Below, in pieces: positions 17,401-25,659 of a stretch of DNA of 64,000 bases (position 1 is its first letter; each line of letters opens with the position of its first letter). Below the pieces are notes generated by a model. The model saw only the letters and a program-made list of their open reading frames with translations, did not search any database and was not told where the DNA came from. This DNA is from an uncultured Tateyamaria sp. (GTDB taxonomy: Bacteria > Pseudomonadota > Alphaproteobacteria > Rhodobacterales > Rhodobacteraceae). Both the position numbers and the translations under genes were made by a program. Where the stretch lies: contig NZ_CANNDN010000002.1 in assembly GCF_947503465.1 (NCBI RefSeq), positions 558,001 to 622,000 on the forward strand. The letters are read 5' to 3'.

Positions 17401-18897
17401 ATGACCAAACCTGCCGACACCGTGACCCCGAACACGTGGAATTTCCTGCGCGATCCGATGATCAAGCCGACAGGCTTTCGCGAATATGACGCGCGCTGGA
17501 AGTACCCGGACGAGATCAACCTGCCAGGCATGACCGCCCTGGGACTTGGTCTTGGCACGCAAATGCAGCGGCGCGGGATCGATCCGGTCATCGCCGTGGG
17601 CAACGATTACCGCGACTATTCGCTGTCGATCAAAAACGCGTTGATGCTGGGGCTGATGCAGGCCGGCATTCAGGTCAAGGATATCGGGCCTGCCCTGTCC
17701 CCCATGGCCTATTTCAGCCAGTTCCATCTGGATGTGCCAGCCGTCGCCATGGTCACGGCCTCGCATAATCCGAACGGCTGGACCGGCGTGAAAATGGGTT
17801 TTGACCGCCCCCTTACCCACGGCCCGGACGATATGTCGGAACTGCGCGATATCGTGCTGAACGGCGCGGGCGAACCGCGTCCCGGCGGTGGCTATGAATT
17901 CGTGCACGGCGTACGAGAGGCGTATCTCGATGACCTCGCCCGCGACTTCAAAATGACACGCAAGCTCAAGGTTGTCTGCGCCACCGGCAACGGCACAGCC
18001 GCCGCTTTCGCGCCGGATCTTTTGCGCCGCATCGGGGTCGAGGTGGTCGAAAGCCATGCAACGCTCGACTACACCTTCCCCAACTACAACCCGAACCCCG
18101 AAGCCATGGAAATGCTGCACGACATGTCGGCCAGCGTGACGGCATCAGGCGCGGACCTCGCGCTTGGCTTTGACGGTGACGGCGACCGTTGCGGCGTTGT
18201 GGATGACGAGGGCGAAGAGATCTTTGCCGACAAGGTCGGTGTCATCATGGCCCGCGACCTGTCGAAACTGCACCCGAACGCCACCTTTGTCGCGGACGTG
18301 AAATCCACAGGCCTCTTCGCTTCGGACCCCGAGCTTAAGGCCAACGGCGTGACGGCGGACTACTGGAAGACCGGCCACAGTCACATGAAACGGCGGGTCA
18401 AGGAATTGGGCGCTTTGGCCGGTTTCGAAAAATCCGGGCACTACTTCCTCGCCGAACCCGTGGGGCGTGGATACGACTGCGGCATGCGGGTCGCGGTCGA
18501 GATCTGCAAGCTGATGGACCGGAACCCCGATATGAAGATGTCGGACCTGCGCCGCGCGTTGCCCAAGACCTGGTCGACGCCCACCATGTCGCCATATGCA
18601 TCCGACACGGAGAAATATGACATCCTGGACCGGATCGTTCAGAAACTGACCGCTTTGGCAGATACTGGCGGCACCGTCGCGGGTCGCCAGATCAAGAGCG
18701 TGGTTACCGTCAACGGCGCGCGCGTGATCCTTGATAACGGGGCCTGGGGGCTGGTCCGCGCATCGTCCAACACGCCCAACCTGGTTGTGGTTTGCGAGAG
18801 CCCCGAAAGCGAAGACGAACTGCGTGCCATCTTTGCCGATATTGATGCAGTGATCCGCACCGAGCCGGGCGTCGGGGACTACGACCAGACATTCTGA
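17401..18897 (+). CDS. Phosphomannomutase/phosphoglucomutase
   Basis: A 498-residue alpha-D-phosphohexomutase. The phosphorylated serine is Ser121 in TASHNPNGWTGVK, the Mg-binding loop is DGDGDR (258-263), and the sugar-binding loop is FEKSGHYF. The C-terminal phosphate-binding domain has the RASSNTPNL motif. It interconverts hexose 1- and 6-phosphates, feeding GDP-mannose or UDP-glucose synthesis. Placement 17 bases after kdsA links it to the surface polysaccharide operon, but a general role in sugar nucleotide supply, including for the OPG glucans upstream, is equally possible. Substrate preference cannot be decided from sequence. Confidence 0.9.
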   Translation: MTKPADTVTPNTWNFLRDPMIKPTGFREYDARWKYPDEINLPGMTALGLGLGTQMQRRGIDPVIAVGNDYRDYSLSIKNALMLGLMQAGIQVKDIGPALSPMAYFSQFHLDVPAVAMVTASHNPNGWTGVKMGFDRPLTHGPDDMSELRDIVLNGAGEPRPGGGYEFVHGVREAYLDDLARDFKMTRKLKVVCATGNGTAAAFAPDLLRRIGVEVVESHATLDYTFPNYNPNPEAMEMLHDMSASVTASGADLALGFDGDGDRCGVVDDEGEEIFADKVGVIMARDLSKLHPNATFVADVKSTGLFASDPELKANGVTADYWKTGHSHMKRRVKELGALAGFEKSGHYFLAEPVGRGYDCGMRVAVEICKLMDRNPDMKMSDLRRALPKTWSTPTMSPYASDTEKYDILDRIVQKLTALADTGGTVAGRQIKSVVTVNGARVILDNGAWGLVRASSNTPNLVVVCESPESEDELRAIFADIDAVIRTEPGVGDYDQTF

Positions 18898-18962
18898 GCG
18901 CAAGTGTTCAGGCCGCAGAACGGGCAATTTTTCGCCACCCGCCAAGCGGGAATGGACGCACC

Positions 18963-18980
18963 GTGTCATACTGTTGTGAC
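18963..18980 (+). promoter_or_regulatory. Candidate Pho box upstream of phoX
   Basis: GTGTCAT-ACTG-TTGTGAC has the 7-4-7 layout of a PhoB box (consensus CTGTCAT-N4-CTGTCAT). The first half matches six of seven positions and the second four of seven. It lies 67 bases before the phoX start codon, a suitable distance for an activated promoter. Confidence 0.45.
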
Positions 18981-19047
18981 GATCCTCCTGCACCGTCCGT
19001 GTAGGCAAAATTGCCACCAAAAAACTGCCACCTGACAGGAAGCAATC

Positions 19048-20973
19048 ATGAAAAGAATTGAACACGACGCCCTCTCGTTCGACGAGTGGGACGAACATCA
19101 TTTCCCCCGCCCCGAAACCAACGATTTTGATGCCGTGGTTGACCGCGCCATTTCGCGTCGTGGTTTCCTTGGCAGCGTGCTCGCCTTTGGGTCGGGTGCT
19201 GCCGTGATGGGTACCGGCATGCTCAAGGGCACCACGGCGATGGCACAGCAATCGTCGCGCTTCGCGTTTGAGCAATTGGCCCCCCAAACCGACGGCACCG
19301 TGCACGTGCCCGATGGCTACAAATGGGACGTTTTGGTCCGCTGGGGCGACCCGCTGTTCTCGGACGCGCCTGCATTCGATGCAGCAACCGGCATCCCGAC
19401 CGCAGGATCGGACCGCGTCTTTGGTGAAAACACCGACGGTATGGAACTGTTCCACATCGGCGATACCGAACTGCTGGTTGTCAACAGCGAATATGTGAAC
19501 ACCAAGATCAACCTGCCTGCCGATCAGGAAGGCAATCCTGCCTCTGCCGACGATATCGTGCGCCTGCAGAACTTCCAGGGCGTCAGCGTCATGGAAGTGA
19601 CCGAAGATGAAGACGGATGGAAAGTGGTTGTCGACAGCCCTTACAACCGCCGCATCCACCACCGCACGCCCATGCAGATTGACGGCCCCGCCGCGGGTCA
19701 CGACCTGCTGAAAACCGACGCGGACCCCACCGGCACTGCATCGCTTGGCACGTTCAACAACTGTGGCTCTGGCCGGACGCCCTGGGGCACCTACCTGACC
19801 TGCGAAGAGAACTTCAACGGCTATTTCGGCACAACAGAAGAACTGTCGCTGTCTGATGTGCATGCCGCCGGGTTCCAGCGCTACGGCGTGAACACCGACG
19901 TAGATACGGGCCGCTACAACTATCACGGTTTTGACGAACGGTTCGACATCTCGAAGAATCCGAACGAGCCGCATCGCGCGGGCTATATTGTCGAGATTGA
20001 CCCCTGGAACCCTGACTCGACGCCGGTCAAGCACACCGCATTGGGACGTTTCAAGCACGAGAACGCCGCCTATGCCCTGACACCCGAAGGGCAGGTTGTG
20101 GTCTATATGGGCGACGACGAACGCGGCGAATACATGTACAAGTGGACCAGCCGTGACATCTATGTTCCCGGCGGCGACACCTCGACCTTGCTGAGCGAGG
20201 GCACGCTTTCGGTTGCCAAGTTCAACGACGACGGCACCGGCACCTGGATCGCGCTGACGCCGGAAGACACCGGCATGACCGAAGCGGAAATTGCTGTCTT
20301 CACACGGATGGCGGGCACCGCCGTTTCGGCCACCACCATGGACCGTCCCGAGTGGATCGCGGTCAATCCGACCGCGGTGGAGGCATATTGCTGCCTCACC
20401 AACAACTCGCGCCGCGGGGCCACCAATGATGACGGGTCGATCCGCACCAATGCGGCTGGCGAACCCATGGTCCCCAACGCCCCCAACCCGCGCGAGATCA
20501 ACCGCTATGGTCAAATCGTGCGCTGGCGTCCGCACAACGATGACCACGGTGCATCTACCTTTGACTGGGACCTGTATGTCATGGCTGGCAACCCGACCGT
20601 GCACACCGATGGGCCCTATGCCGGATCGGCAAACATCAATGCGGGCAACCTCTTCAACTCGCCCGACGGGATGCAGATCGACACCACCGGCCTGATCTGG
20701 ATCCAGACGGACGGAGACGACGACAACGAGGGGGAATTTGCCGGCATGGGCAACAACCAGATGCTGGCAGGTGATCCGGTGACAGGCGAAATTCGCCGTT
20801 TCCTGACCGGCCCCAACGGGTCCGAAGTGACCGGTCTGACATGGTCAGCGGATCGCCGCACCATGTTTGTCGGCATCCAGCACCCCGGCGCACCATTCCC
20901 GGATGGCGACGGATCGCTGCCGCGGTCGGCCATTGTTGTCGTGAAACGCGACGACGGCGCATTGGTCGGCTAA
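19048..20973 (+). CDS. phoX: PhoX-family (DUF839) Tat-exported phosphatase
   Basis: A 641-residue protein with an unusually long N-region before the twin-arginine signal SRRGFLGS (residues 36-43), followed by a hydrophobic core and cleavage after AMA/QQ near 65. Long pre-regions like this are typical of PhoX. The mature part contains PhoX/DUF839 features: NNCGSGRTPWGTYLTCEENFNGYF, RYGVNTD, HENAAYALTPEGQVVVYMGDDERGEYMYKW and DRPEWIAVNP. PhoX is a calcium- and iron-dependent alkaline phosphatase common in marine bacteria, used to release phosphate from organic esters in the periplasm. The candidate Pho box upstream and the strong terminator downstream make it a single-gene unit. Some DUF839 relatives are not proven phosphatases. 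Confidence 0.85.
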   Translation: MKRIEHDALSFDEWDEHHFPRPETNDFDAVVDRAISRRGFLGSVLAFGSGAAVMGTGMLKGTTAMAQQSSRFAFEQLAPQTDGTVHVPDGYKWDVLVRWGDPLFSDAPAFDAATGIPTAGSDRVFGENTDGMELFHIGDTELLVVNSEYVNTKINLPADQEGNPASADDIVRLQNFQGVSVMEVTEDEDGWKVVVDSPYNRRIHHRTPMQIDGPAAGHDLLKTDADPTGTASLGTFNNCGSGRTPWGTYLTCEENFNGYFGTTEELSLSDVHAAGFQRYGVNTDVDTGRYNYHGFDERFDISKNPNEPHRAGYIVEIDPWNPDSTPVKHTALGRFKHENAAYALTPEGQVVVYMGDDERGEYMYKWTSRDIYVPGGDTSTLLSEGTLSVAKFNDDGTGTWIALTPEDTGMTEAEIAVFTRMAGTAVSATTMDRPEWIAVNPTAVEAYCCLTNNSRRGATNDDGSIRTNAAGEPMVPNAPNPREINRYGQIVRWRPHNDDHGASTFDWDLYVMAGNPTVHTDGPYAGSANINAGNLFNSPDGMQIDTTGLIWIQTDGDDDNEGEFAGMGNNQMLAGDPVTGEIRRFLTGPNGSEVTGLTWSADRRTMFVGIQHPGAPFPDGDGSLPRSAIVVVKRDDGALVG

Positions 20974-20996
20974 GACCAGCCGCATAACCGCAGACA

Positions 20997-21025
20997 GGGC
21001 GCCTCGTTTCGAGGCGCCCTTTTTT
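20997..21025 (+). terminator. Rho-independent terminator of phoX
   Basis: A perfect 10-bp GC stem (GGGCGCCTCG / CGAGGCGCCC) with the loop TTT is followed by six T residues, 23 bases after the phoX stop. It is the best terminator in the window and separates phoX from the convergent TRAP operon. Confidence 0.92.
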
Positions 21026-21085
21026 GTCGGTCAAAGCACATGTTTGGTCACGGATTTCCACCCGGTATCCGTAGCCCGATCGCGG

Positions 21086-22369
21086 TTACCCGCCGACCAG
21101 TGACGGCAACGTCAGCGAGATTGCAGGCACAAAGGTAATCAGCATCAAGGCGACAAGAATTGCGATGTAGAACGGCCAGATCGTCCGCACCGCCTTTTCC
21201 ATCGGCAGCTTGCCGACAGCACATCCAACAAAAAGGCAGGACCCGACAGGCGGCGTGCACAACCCAAGACCCAGATTGACCAACAGGATCATCCCGAATT
21301 GCAGCGGATCAATGCCAAGGCTGTTTGCGACCGGCAGAAAGATCGGCGTACAGATCAGGATCAGCGCCGCCATGTCCATGATCATCCCAAGGATCAGCAA
21401 AACCAGGTTGATCATCAGCAAGATAAGGATCGGGTTTTCCGTGAGGCCGGTCAAAAGATCAACGGTCTTGGCAGGGACCCGATAGAAGGTCAGCATGTAT
21501 GCAAACGCCCCTGCGCACGCGATCAGGATCATGACCATGGCGGTGGTACGCACCGAAGAAATGACCGCCGTCTTGAACTTGTCCAACGTGATGGATCGAT
21601 AGACCAGAAGCGTCACCAGAAAGGCATAGATGGCGCCGAACGCACCGGATTCGGTCACCGTGAACACGCCAGACAGCACGCCACCCACAATGATGACCGC
21701 CGTCAGCAAGCCCGGGATTGCCCCAAGGAATGCCATCATCAGGGCCGTCCAGCCGGGGAACTTTTCTGCGCTGTAACCCCGTTTGACCGCGACGAGATAC
21801 GCAGCTGCCGCAAGGCAGATGCACATCAGAATGCCCGGCACGACGCCTGCCAGAAACAGTTTCGAAATCGAGATACCGCCTCCTGCCGCGATGGCAAAGA
21901 TGATCATGTTGTGGCTGGGCGGGATGATGATACCGGCAATGGACGAGGTCACGGTGACATTGACAGCATAGTCCGCATCGTAGCCCTTTTCCTTCATGAC
22001 CGGCACAAGGATCGACCCGAGAGCAGAAATGTCGGCAATGGCCGATCCGGAAATGCCGCCAAACAGCATCGACGAAAACACGTTCACGATCCCCAGACCG
22101 CCGCGCACAGCGCCCACCGCTGCCTGGGCAAAGCGGACAAGCCGCATGGCGATGCCGCCATGGAACATCAGCTCGCCCGCGAAAATAAAGAAAGGGATCG
22201 CCATCAGGGCAAAGACGTTGATGCCCGACACGATCCGCTGAAAGCCGATCATCAGCGGCAGCCCTTCGAACCAGAACGCGACGATTGCGGAGATACCGAG
22301 AGCAAAGGCGACCGGGGTGCCGATCACGACACAAAAGGCGAAAGCGCCCAGAAGAACTGCGATTCCCAT
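21086..22369 (-). CDS. dctM: TRAP transporter large permease subunit (DctM)
   Basis: A 427-residue membrane protein with about twelve hydrophobic segments, normal for DctM. Family motifs include GTPVAFALG, ALMAIPFFIFAGELM, SSMLFGGISGSAIADISALGSILVP and PPSHNMIIFA. DctM is the sodium-driven transport subunit working with the small DctQ subunit and a periplasmic binding protein. It is the last gene of dctP-dctQ-dctM, nine bases after dctQ. The regulon operator upstream of dctP and the neighbouring uronate-type enzymes suggest that the cargo is an (unsaturated) uronate. Confidence 0.93.
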   Translation of the reverse strand: MGIAVLLGAFAFCVVIGTPVAFALGISAIVAFWFEGLPLMIGFQRIVSGINVFALMAIPFFIFAGELMFHGGIAMRLVRFAQAAVGAVRGGLGIVNVFSSMLFGGISGSAIADISALGSILVPVMKEKGYDADYAVNVTVTSSIAGIIIPPSHNMIIFAIAAGGGISISKLFLAGVVPGILMCICLAAAAYLVAVKRGYSAEKFPGWTALMMAFLGAIPGLLTAVIIVGGVLSGVFTVTESGAFGAIYAFLVTLLVYRSITLDKFKTAVISSVRTTAMVMILIACAGAFAYMLTFYRVPAKTVDLLTGLTENPILILLMINLVLLILGMIMDMAALILICTPIFLPVANSLGIDPLQFGMILLVNLGLGLCTPPVGSCLFVGCAVGKLPMEKAVRTIWPFYIAILVALMLITFVPAISLTLPSLVGG

Positions 22370-22378
22370 GGGCCGGTC

Positions 22379-22903
22379 CTATTCGATGCTGTCGGCGCGT
22401 TCATCCGCACCCAGGAACAGGCGGATGAGATGACCAGCCGAAAAAAGCAGGATCAATCCTCCGCCAATGGTAAGTGGCAAGGATCGCAGGCCTTCGGGAA
22501 CCTGGAGCAGCGGGATAAGGGATCCCCATTTGAACAGGGTCAGTTGCCATCCATACCACAACATCAGTCCGCCAAAGCCCGCCATGGCAAGGTCAGAGAC
22601 ACCCAGCAGAATGAACCGAACAGGTTTGGAAACTGAACTGCGCAAGATGGAGACCGACAGATGCGTATTCTCATGCACACCAACCGCCGCCCCCAGAAAT
22701 GCGATCAGCATAACAAGAAGCAACGCGACCTGTTCCACCCATGTGGGGGTCGCGTTCAGGACATAGCGACCAAAGACCAACCAGCCGAAAATGACCGTCA
22801 GCACAACAAGTGCAGTTCCCGTCAGAATCTTGCAAAGAAGGGCAATTCCATCCAGCACAACAGACATGCTCTGCAACTGCGGCCTGTGCAATGCGTCACT
22901 CAT
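22379..22903 (-). CDS. dctQ: TRAP transporter small permease subunit (DctQ)
   Basis: A 174-residue protein with four transmembrane helices, the DctQ norm. The sections FGRYVLNATPTWVEQVALLLVMLIAFLGAAVGVHENTHLSV show the family's R-x-V-x-N, W-x-E-E and V-H-E-x-x-H patterns. It forms the integral-membrane complex with DctM. It starts 79 bases after dctP; this gap contains a strong hairpin (22928-22953). The ATG at 22903 is the only plausible start. Confidence 0.9.
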   Translation of the reverse strand: MSDALHRPQLQSMSVVLDGIALLCKILTGTALVVLTVIFGWLVFGRYVLNATPTWVEQVALLLVMLIAFLGAAVGVHENTHLSVSILRSSVSKPVRFILLGVSDLAMAGFGGLMLWYGWQLTLFKWGSLIPLLQVPEGLRSLPLTIGGGLILLFSAGHLIRLFLGADERADSIE

Positions 22904-22927
22904 GAAGTGGTCCTTGAGATACAGGGA

Positions 22928-22953
22928 CCCGGCTCCGCCTTGGCAGAACCGGG
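22928..22953 (-). other. Intercistronic hairpin between dctP and dctQ
   Basis: On the transcript of the minus strand CCCGGTTCTGCC can pair with GGCGGAGCCGGG over 12 positions (two G-U), with no T-run after it. It starts about 30 bases after the dctP stop. It may protect the 3' end of dctP mRNA or cause partial termination, so that the binding protein is made in excess over the membrane subunits. Confidence 0.6.
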
Positions 22954-22982
22954 ACGTCTTCGAAGCTTGATCCGGAACCAGG

Positions 22983-23963
22983 TTACTCGGTGGCCTGGAT
23001 CATTTCGACCAGAGGCCGCAGGCCTGGATTGCTTTCGAAATAGGCTTCGTAGACGGGACCCATCGCGTCCTGAAAAGGACCTTTGTCAGCGATTTCATTG
23101 ACGATCACGCCACCGGCTTCTACTGCTTCGCGGCTGGCTGCTTCGCGAGCGGCCCACAATTCACGCTGCAGGATCGCCGATTCCTGGGCCGCTTCGGTTA
23201 CCGCGGCCTGCATGTCGGCAGACAGCGCCTGGAAAGCGGCCGTGTTGACGCAGATGCATTCGGGAATAATCAGGTGCTGCGACAGAGAGTAGTAGCCCGC
23301 AACTTCATAATGCCCGGTGGATTCGTAGGACGGCCAATTGTTTTCGGCACCGTCCACGACACCCGTTTTCAAGGCCTGGTACACTTCGGCAAATGCCATG
23401 GGCGATGGGTTGCCACCCAGTTGCGCAATCATCCCTGTGAACAGGTCGTTGTTCATCACACGCACTTTCATTCCCGCGACATCCGCTGGCGTATTGATTG
23501 CCTTGTCGCCGTTGTAAAAGGACCGCGCCCCGGCGTCATACCAGGCCAAAGGGGTCAGCCCCTTGGCGGCCATGCCTTCGGCAATTGCCGCCCCACCCTC
23601 GCTGTCGAGAACCCGGAACATATGCGGGACGTCCTTGAAGACAAACGGCAGTGACACGACATTCGCCTCGGCGACAATGGGACCGATGGGACCAAGGTTG
23701 AAGTTGCCGACTTCAAGCGCACCGGCGCGCACCTGCTCGACCGCGTCAGGCTGGCTGCCCAATGTCCCGCCATGGAACATTTGCAGCGTCACCTCGCCGC
23801 CCGTTTTTTCGGCCAGCAACTCTGCGAATTTGTCCATGGCGACGGTGTTTGGATAGCCGTCGACGTGGATGTTCCAGCCACGCCAGTCTGCCGCGTTGGC
23901 CGTAACGGCCATGACTGCGGCAGCTGCCGCACCGACCAGTGATTTGGTGATGTTGTTGAACAT
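22983..23963 (-). CDS. dctP: TRAP transporter periplasmic solute-binding protein (DctP)
   Basis: A 326-residue secreted protein. The signal peptide is MFNNITKSLVGAAAAAVMAVTANA, cut before ADWRG. The mature part has the DctP/TAXI-type fold signature: GYPNTVAMDKFAELLAEKTGGEVTLQMF, LGSQPDAVEQVRAGALEVGNF, and the conserved Arg region KVRVMNNDLFTGMIAQLGGNPSPMAFAEVYQALKTGVVDGAENN. That arginine binds the carboxylate of the ligand, consistent with an acid sugar or organic acid. The start is placed at 23963 because GGGAGG lies nine bases upstream. The promoter region has a TTGACA hexamer next to the shared operator. Confidence 0.92.
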   Translation of the reverse strand: MFNNITKSLVGAAAAAVMAVTANAADWRGWNIHVDGYPNTVAMDKFAELLAEKTGGEVTLQMFHGGTLGSQPDAVEQVRAGALEVGNFNLGPIGPIVAEANVVSLPFVFKDVPHMFRVLDSEGGAAIAEGMAAKGLTPLAWYDAGARSFYNGDKAINTPADVAGMKVRVMNNDLFTGMIAQLGGNPSPMAFAEVYQALKTGVVDGAENNWPSYESTGHYEVAGYYSLSQHLIIPECICVNTAAFQALSADMQAAVTEAAQESAILQRELWAAREAASREAVEAGGVIVNEIADKGPFQDAMGPVYEAYFESNPGLRPLVEMIQATE

Positions 23964-24085
23964 GAAGTCCTCCCTTGCGATCTGAGCCAGTTCGATAGCG
24001 CGCCCTGCTTTGCCTTGGACGCGGGTATGTCCCGCCTTGACCGGCAAAAGACGGCAACTTGGCGTCTTGATGCACTCATCAGACT

Positions 24086-24107
24086 ACTAGTATACCAGTT
24101 CTGTCAA
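24086..24107 (-). promoter_or_regulatory. GntR-type operator and -35 element of the dctPQM promoter
   Basis: The near-palindrome ACTGGTATACTAGT (24086-24099 on the minus strand) lies two bases downstream of a consensus TTGACA (24102-24107) and 123-136 bases before the dctP start. The same 15 bases occur in front of the dehydrogenase gene at 25541-25555. Its GTATAC core and dyad symmetry fit a FadR/GntR repressor site in the promoter spacer. Confidence 0.75.
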
Positions 24108-24177
24108 CTGAATTGTTTTGCCCATACGCCCAGCGAAGTGCGCCACCGAGGACCGAAAACACAAACGATCGGGCAGG

Positions 24178-24690
24178 TCAGGCGGTGCCGCGCACCGGGC
24201 GATTGTTCGTGATGTTGAAGGTCATGCCGTCCAACAATTCGGCAAGATCAGGTCGCGCAGCGGGACCGTTGGAAATGTCGACCAGCATCAATGTGCCGTC
24301 GGGGCGAATGCCAAATGCGCCAGGTTCCGCAAAGCGATCCGAGGTTTCCGCCTCTGACAGTGGGTCAGAAACATAAAGCCCAAGCGACCGCATCTGAAGT
24401 TCGGTCAATCCGTATCCAAGGTCGAAGTTCCACGCAAATTCAGCCTGATCCAGACGCGCCTTTTCCTCGGTATCGGCAGAGACGACAAGGACATCCATGA
24501 GGTCCGTCCACTCAGACAACATATCATTCAGCTTGTTGAGGAACCGCTTGCATCGCGGGCAGTGTCGCCCGCGGTAAACGAACAACATGGTCCAGCGTTC
24601 CTTGGCCTGACCGACCGAGACCGCGCCTGCACCCACAGTCGCGAACTCAAACGGGCCGACGGGCTTTCCGACGTGGGGCTTCGGTGTCAT
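24178..24690 (-). CDS. Peroxiredoxin-like (AhpC/TSA) thioredoxin-fold protein
   Basis: A 170-residue cytoplasmic protein with a thioredoxin-fold N-terminal half (WTMLFVYRGRHCPRCKRFLNKL). Cys44 and Cys47 form a CPRC redox pair at the position of the peroxidatic centre of AhpC/TSA proteins; WNFDLGYGLTELQMRSLGLYVS resembles the later part of the fold. It could reduce peroxides or disulfides. It follows the GntR regulator by 18 bases and lies next to the TRAP operon, so it may belong to the same regulon, but a link between this redox protein and uronate use is not obvious. Confidence 0.75.
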   Translation of the reverse strand: MTPKPHVGKPVGPFEFATVGAGAVSVGQAKERWTMLFVYRGRHCPRCKRFLNKLNDMLSEWTDLMDVLVVSADTEEKARLDQAEFAWNFDLGYGLTELQMRSLGLYVSDPLSEAETSDRFAEPGAFGIRPDGTLMLVDISNGPAARPDLAELLDGMTFNITNNRPVRGTA

Positions 24691-24708
24691 CTTGGCAATC
24701 CCCTGCTC

Positions 24709-25401
24709 TCAGGTGTCATCAGGGACGAAGTAGTCCGCATTGGTTTGAGATATCTGGTTGATCGTCTCGTCCAGCCGGGACAGGTGATGAACACCGACCT
24801 GGATCGCGGCACCCGCGTCGTGGTTCTGAATGGCTGTCGCGATCGCGCGGTGATCCTCCACCAGCTCGGGCATGCGGTCCCCCTTGGACAGGCTAAGGGT
24901 GCACAACCTGTCAACTTTCGACTTTTCGGCCAGTATGACATCGAAGGCGAATTCCGACCGCGCAATCTGGCAAATCAGTTTGTGAAACTCGTAGTCAAGT
25001 GTGTTGAAGCGGTCGATGTCCCGGTCTCTGACGGACTGTTCCTGCAAGTTCAATGCCGCGCCAAGCTGACTCGCACCGTCATCGTCGCACTGCTCTGATG
25101 CACGCATCAGCACTTCCTTTTCGACCGACAGGCGGACAAAGCGTGACTTAACGATTTCGCGCATGGAAAAGCGTTTCACCTCGGTGGCGCGTTGCGGGCG
25201 GATCAGCAACAAATCCAAAGTGGCCAACCGGTTGAACGCGTCCCGAACCGGTTGTCGCGACACACCGAATTTCGTGGCGATATCCGCCTCGGAAATCTTG
25301 TCACCCGGCCGCAGCCGCAACGCGGAAATCTCTTCGTAAAGATAGGCGTAGATGTCATCTACGCTTGTGCGGCGCGCACCGATTTGAGTTACTTGCGCCA
25401 T
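24709..25401 (-). CDS. GntR-family (FadR/FCD-type) transcriptional regulator
   Basis: A 230-residue repressor. The winged helix-turn-helix lies at about residues 12-75 (RLRPGDKISEADIATKFGVSRQPVRDAFNRLATLDLL), and the all-helical FCD ligand domain follows at about 90-215, including the metal-binding pattern D-x3-H (DYEFHKLI) and later histidines (VEDHRAIATAI, GVHHLSRLDE). FCD regulators usually sense small carboxylic acids. GGAGG lies seven bases before the ATG. It diverges from the dehydrogenase gene; one of the two identical operators lies between them, so autoregulation is likely. UxuR/ExuR-type control of uronate use would be a fitting analogy. Confidence 0.9.
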   Translation of the reverse strand: MAQVTQIGARRTSVDDIYAYLYEEISALRLRPGDKISEADIATKFGVSRQPVRDAFNRLATLDLLLIRPQRATEVKRFSMREIVKSRFVRLSVEKEVLMRASEQCDDDGASQLGAALNLQEQSVRDRDIDRFNTLDYEFHKLICQIARSEFAFDVILAEKSKVDRLCTLSLSKGDRMPELVEDHRAIATAIQNHDAGAAIQVGVHHLSRLDETINQISQTNADYFVPDDT

Positions 25402-25537
25402 CTGACCGCCTCCGTACCGTGTCGTCTTTCGCCGGGTTTAATGGGTTTGCGGCGCGACGAACACTCCAATTGCAGATGCACAGACCCGATCACCTTGCAA
25501 TCTGAACACCGTGCATCCGCAAGCGAAATAACACTGA

Positions 25538-25555
25538 TTGACTAGTATACCAGTT
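25538..25555 (+). promoter_or_regulatory. GntR-type operator and -35 element of the dehydrogenase-kdgF promoter
   Basis: ACTAGTATACCAGTT at 25541-25555 repeats exactly the site in front of dctP. A TTGACT hexamer (25538-25543) overlaps its left edge, so binding would block polymerase. It stands 105 bases before the dehydrogenase start and 140 bases from the divergent gntR start. Confidence 0.75.
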
Positions 25556-25659
25556 TCCGGGAAAAGTGAAATCGAATCTGGATCAAGGGACGGCGCGGGC
25601 GCCTATCTCCCCTGCCCTATCGTCAAAAATCCAGGCAAAAATGGACGAAGGATGACAGC

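Noticed and set aside
18145-20604. An 819-codon open frame on the minus strand across the phosphohexomutase and phoX genes
   Set aside because: It is antisense to two clear genes with intact motifs and results from their GC-rich third positions. The translation is rich in Val, Gly, His and Arg with no recognisable domain.
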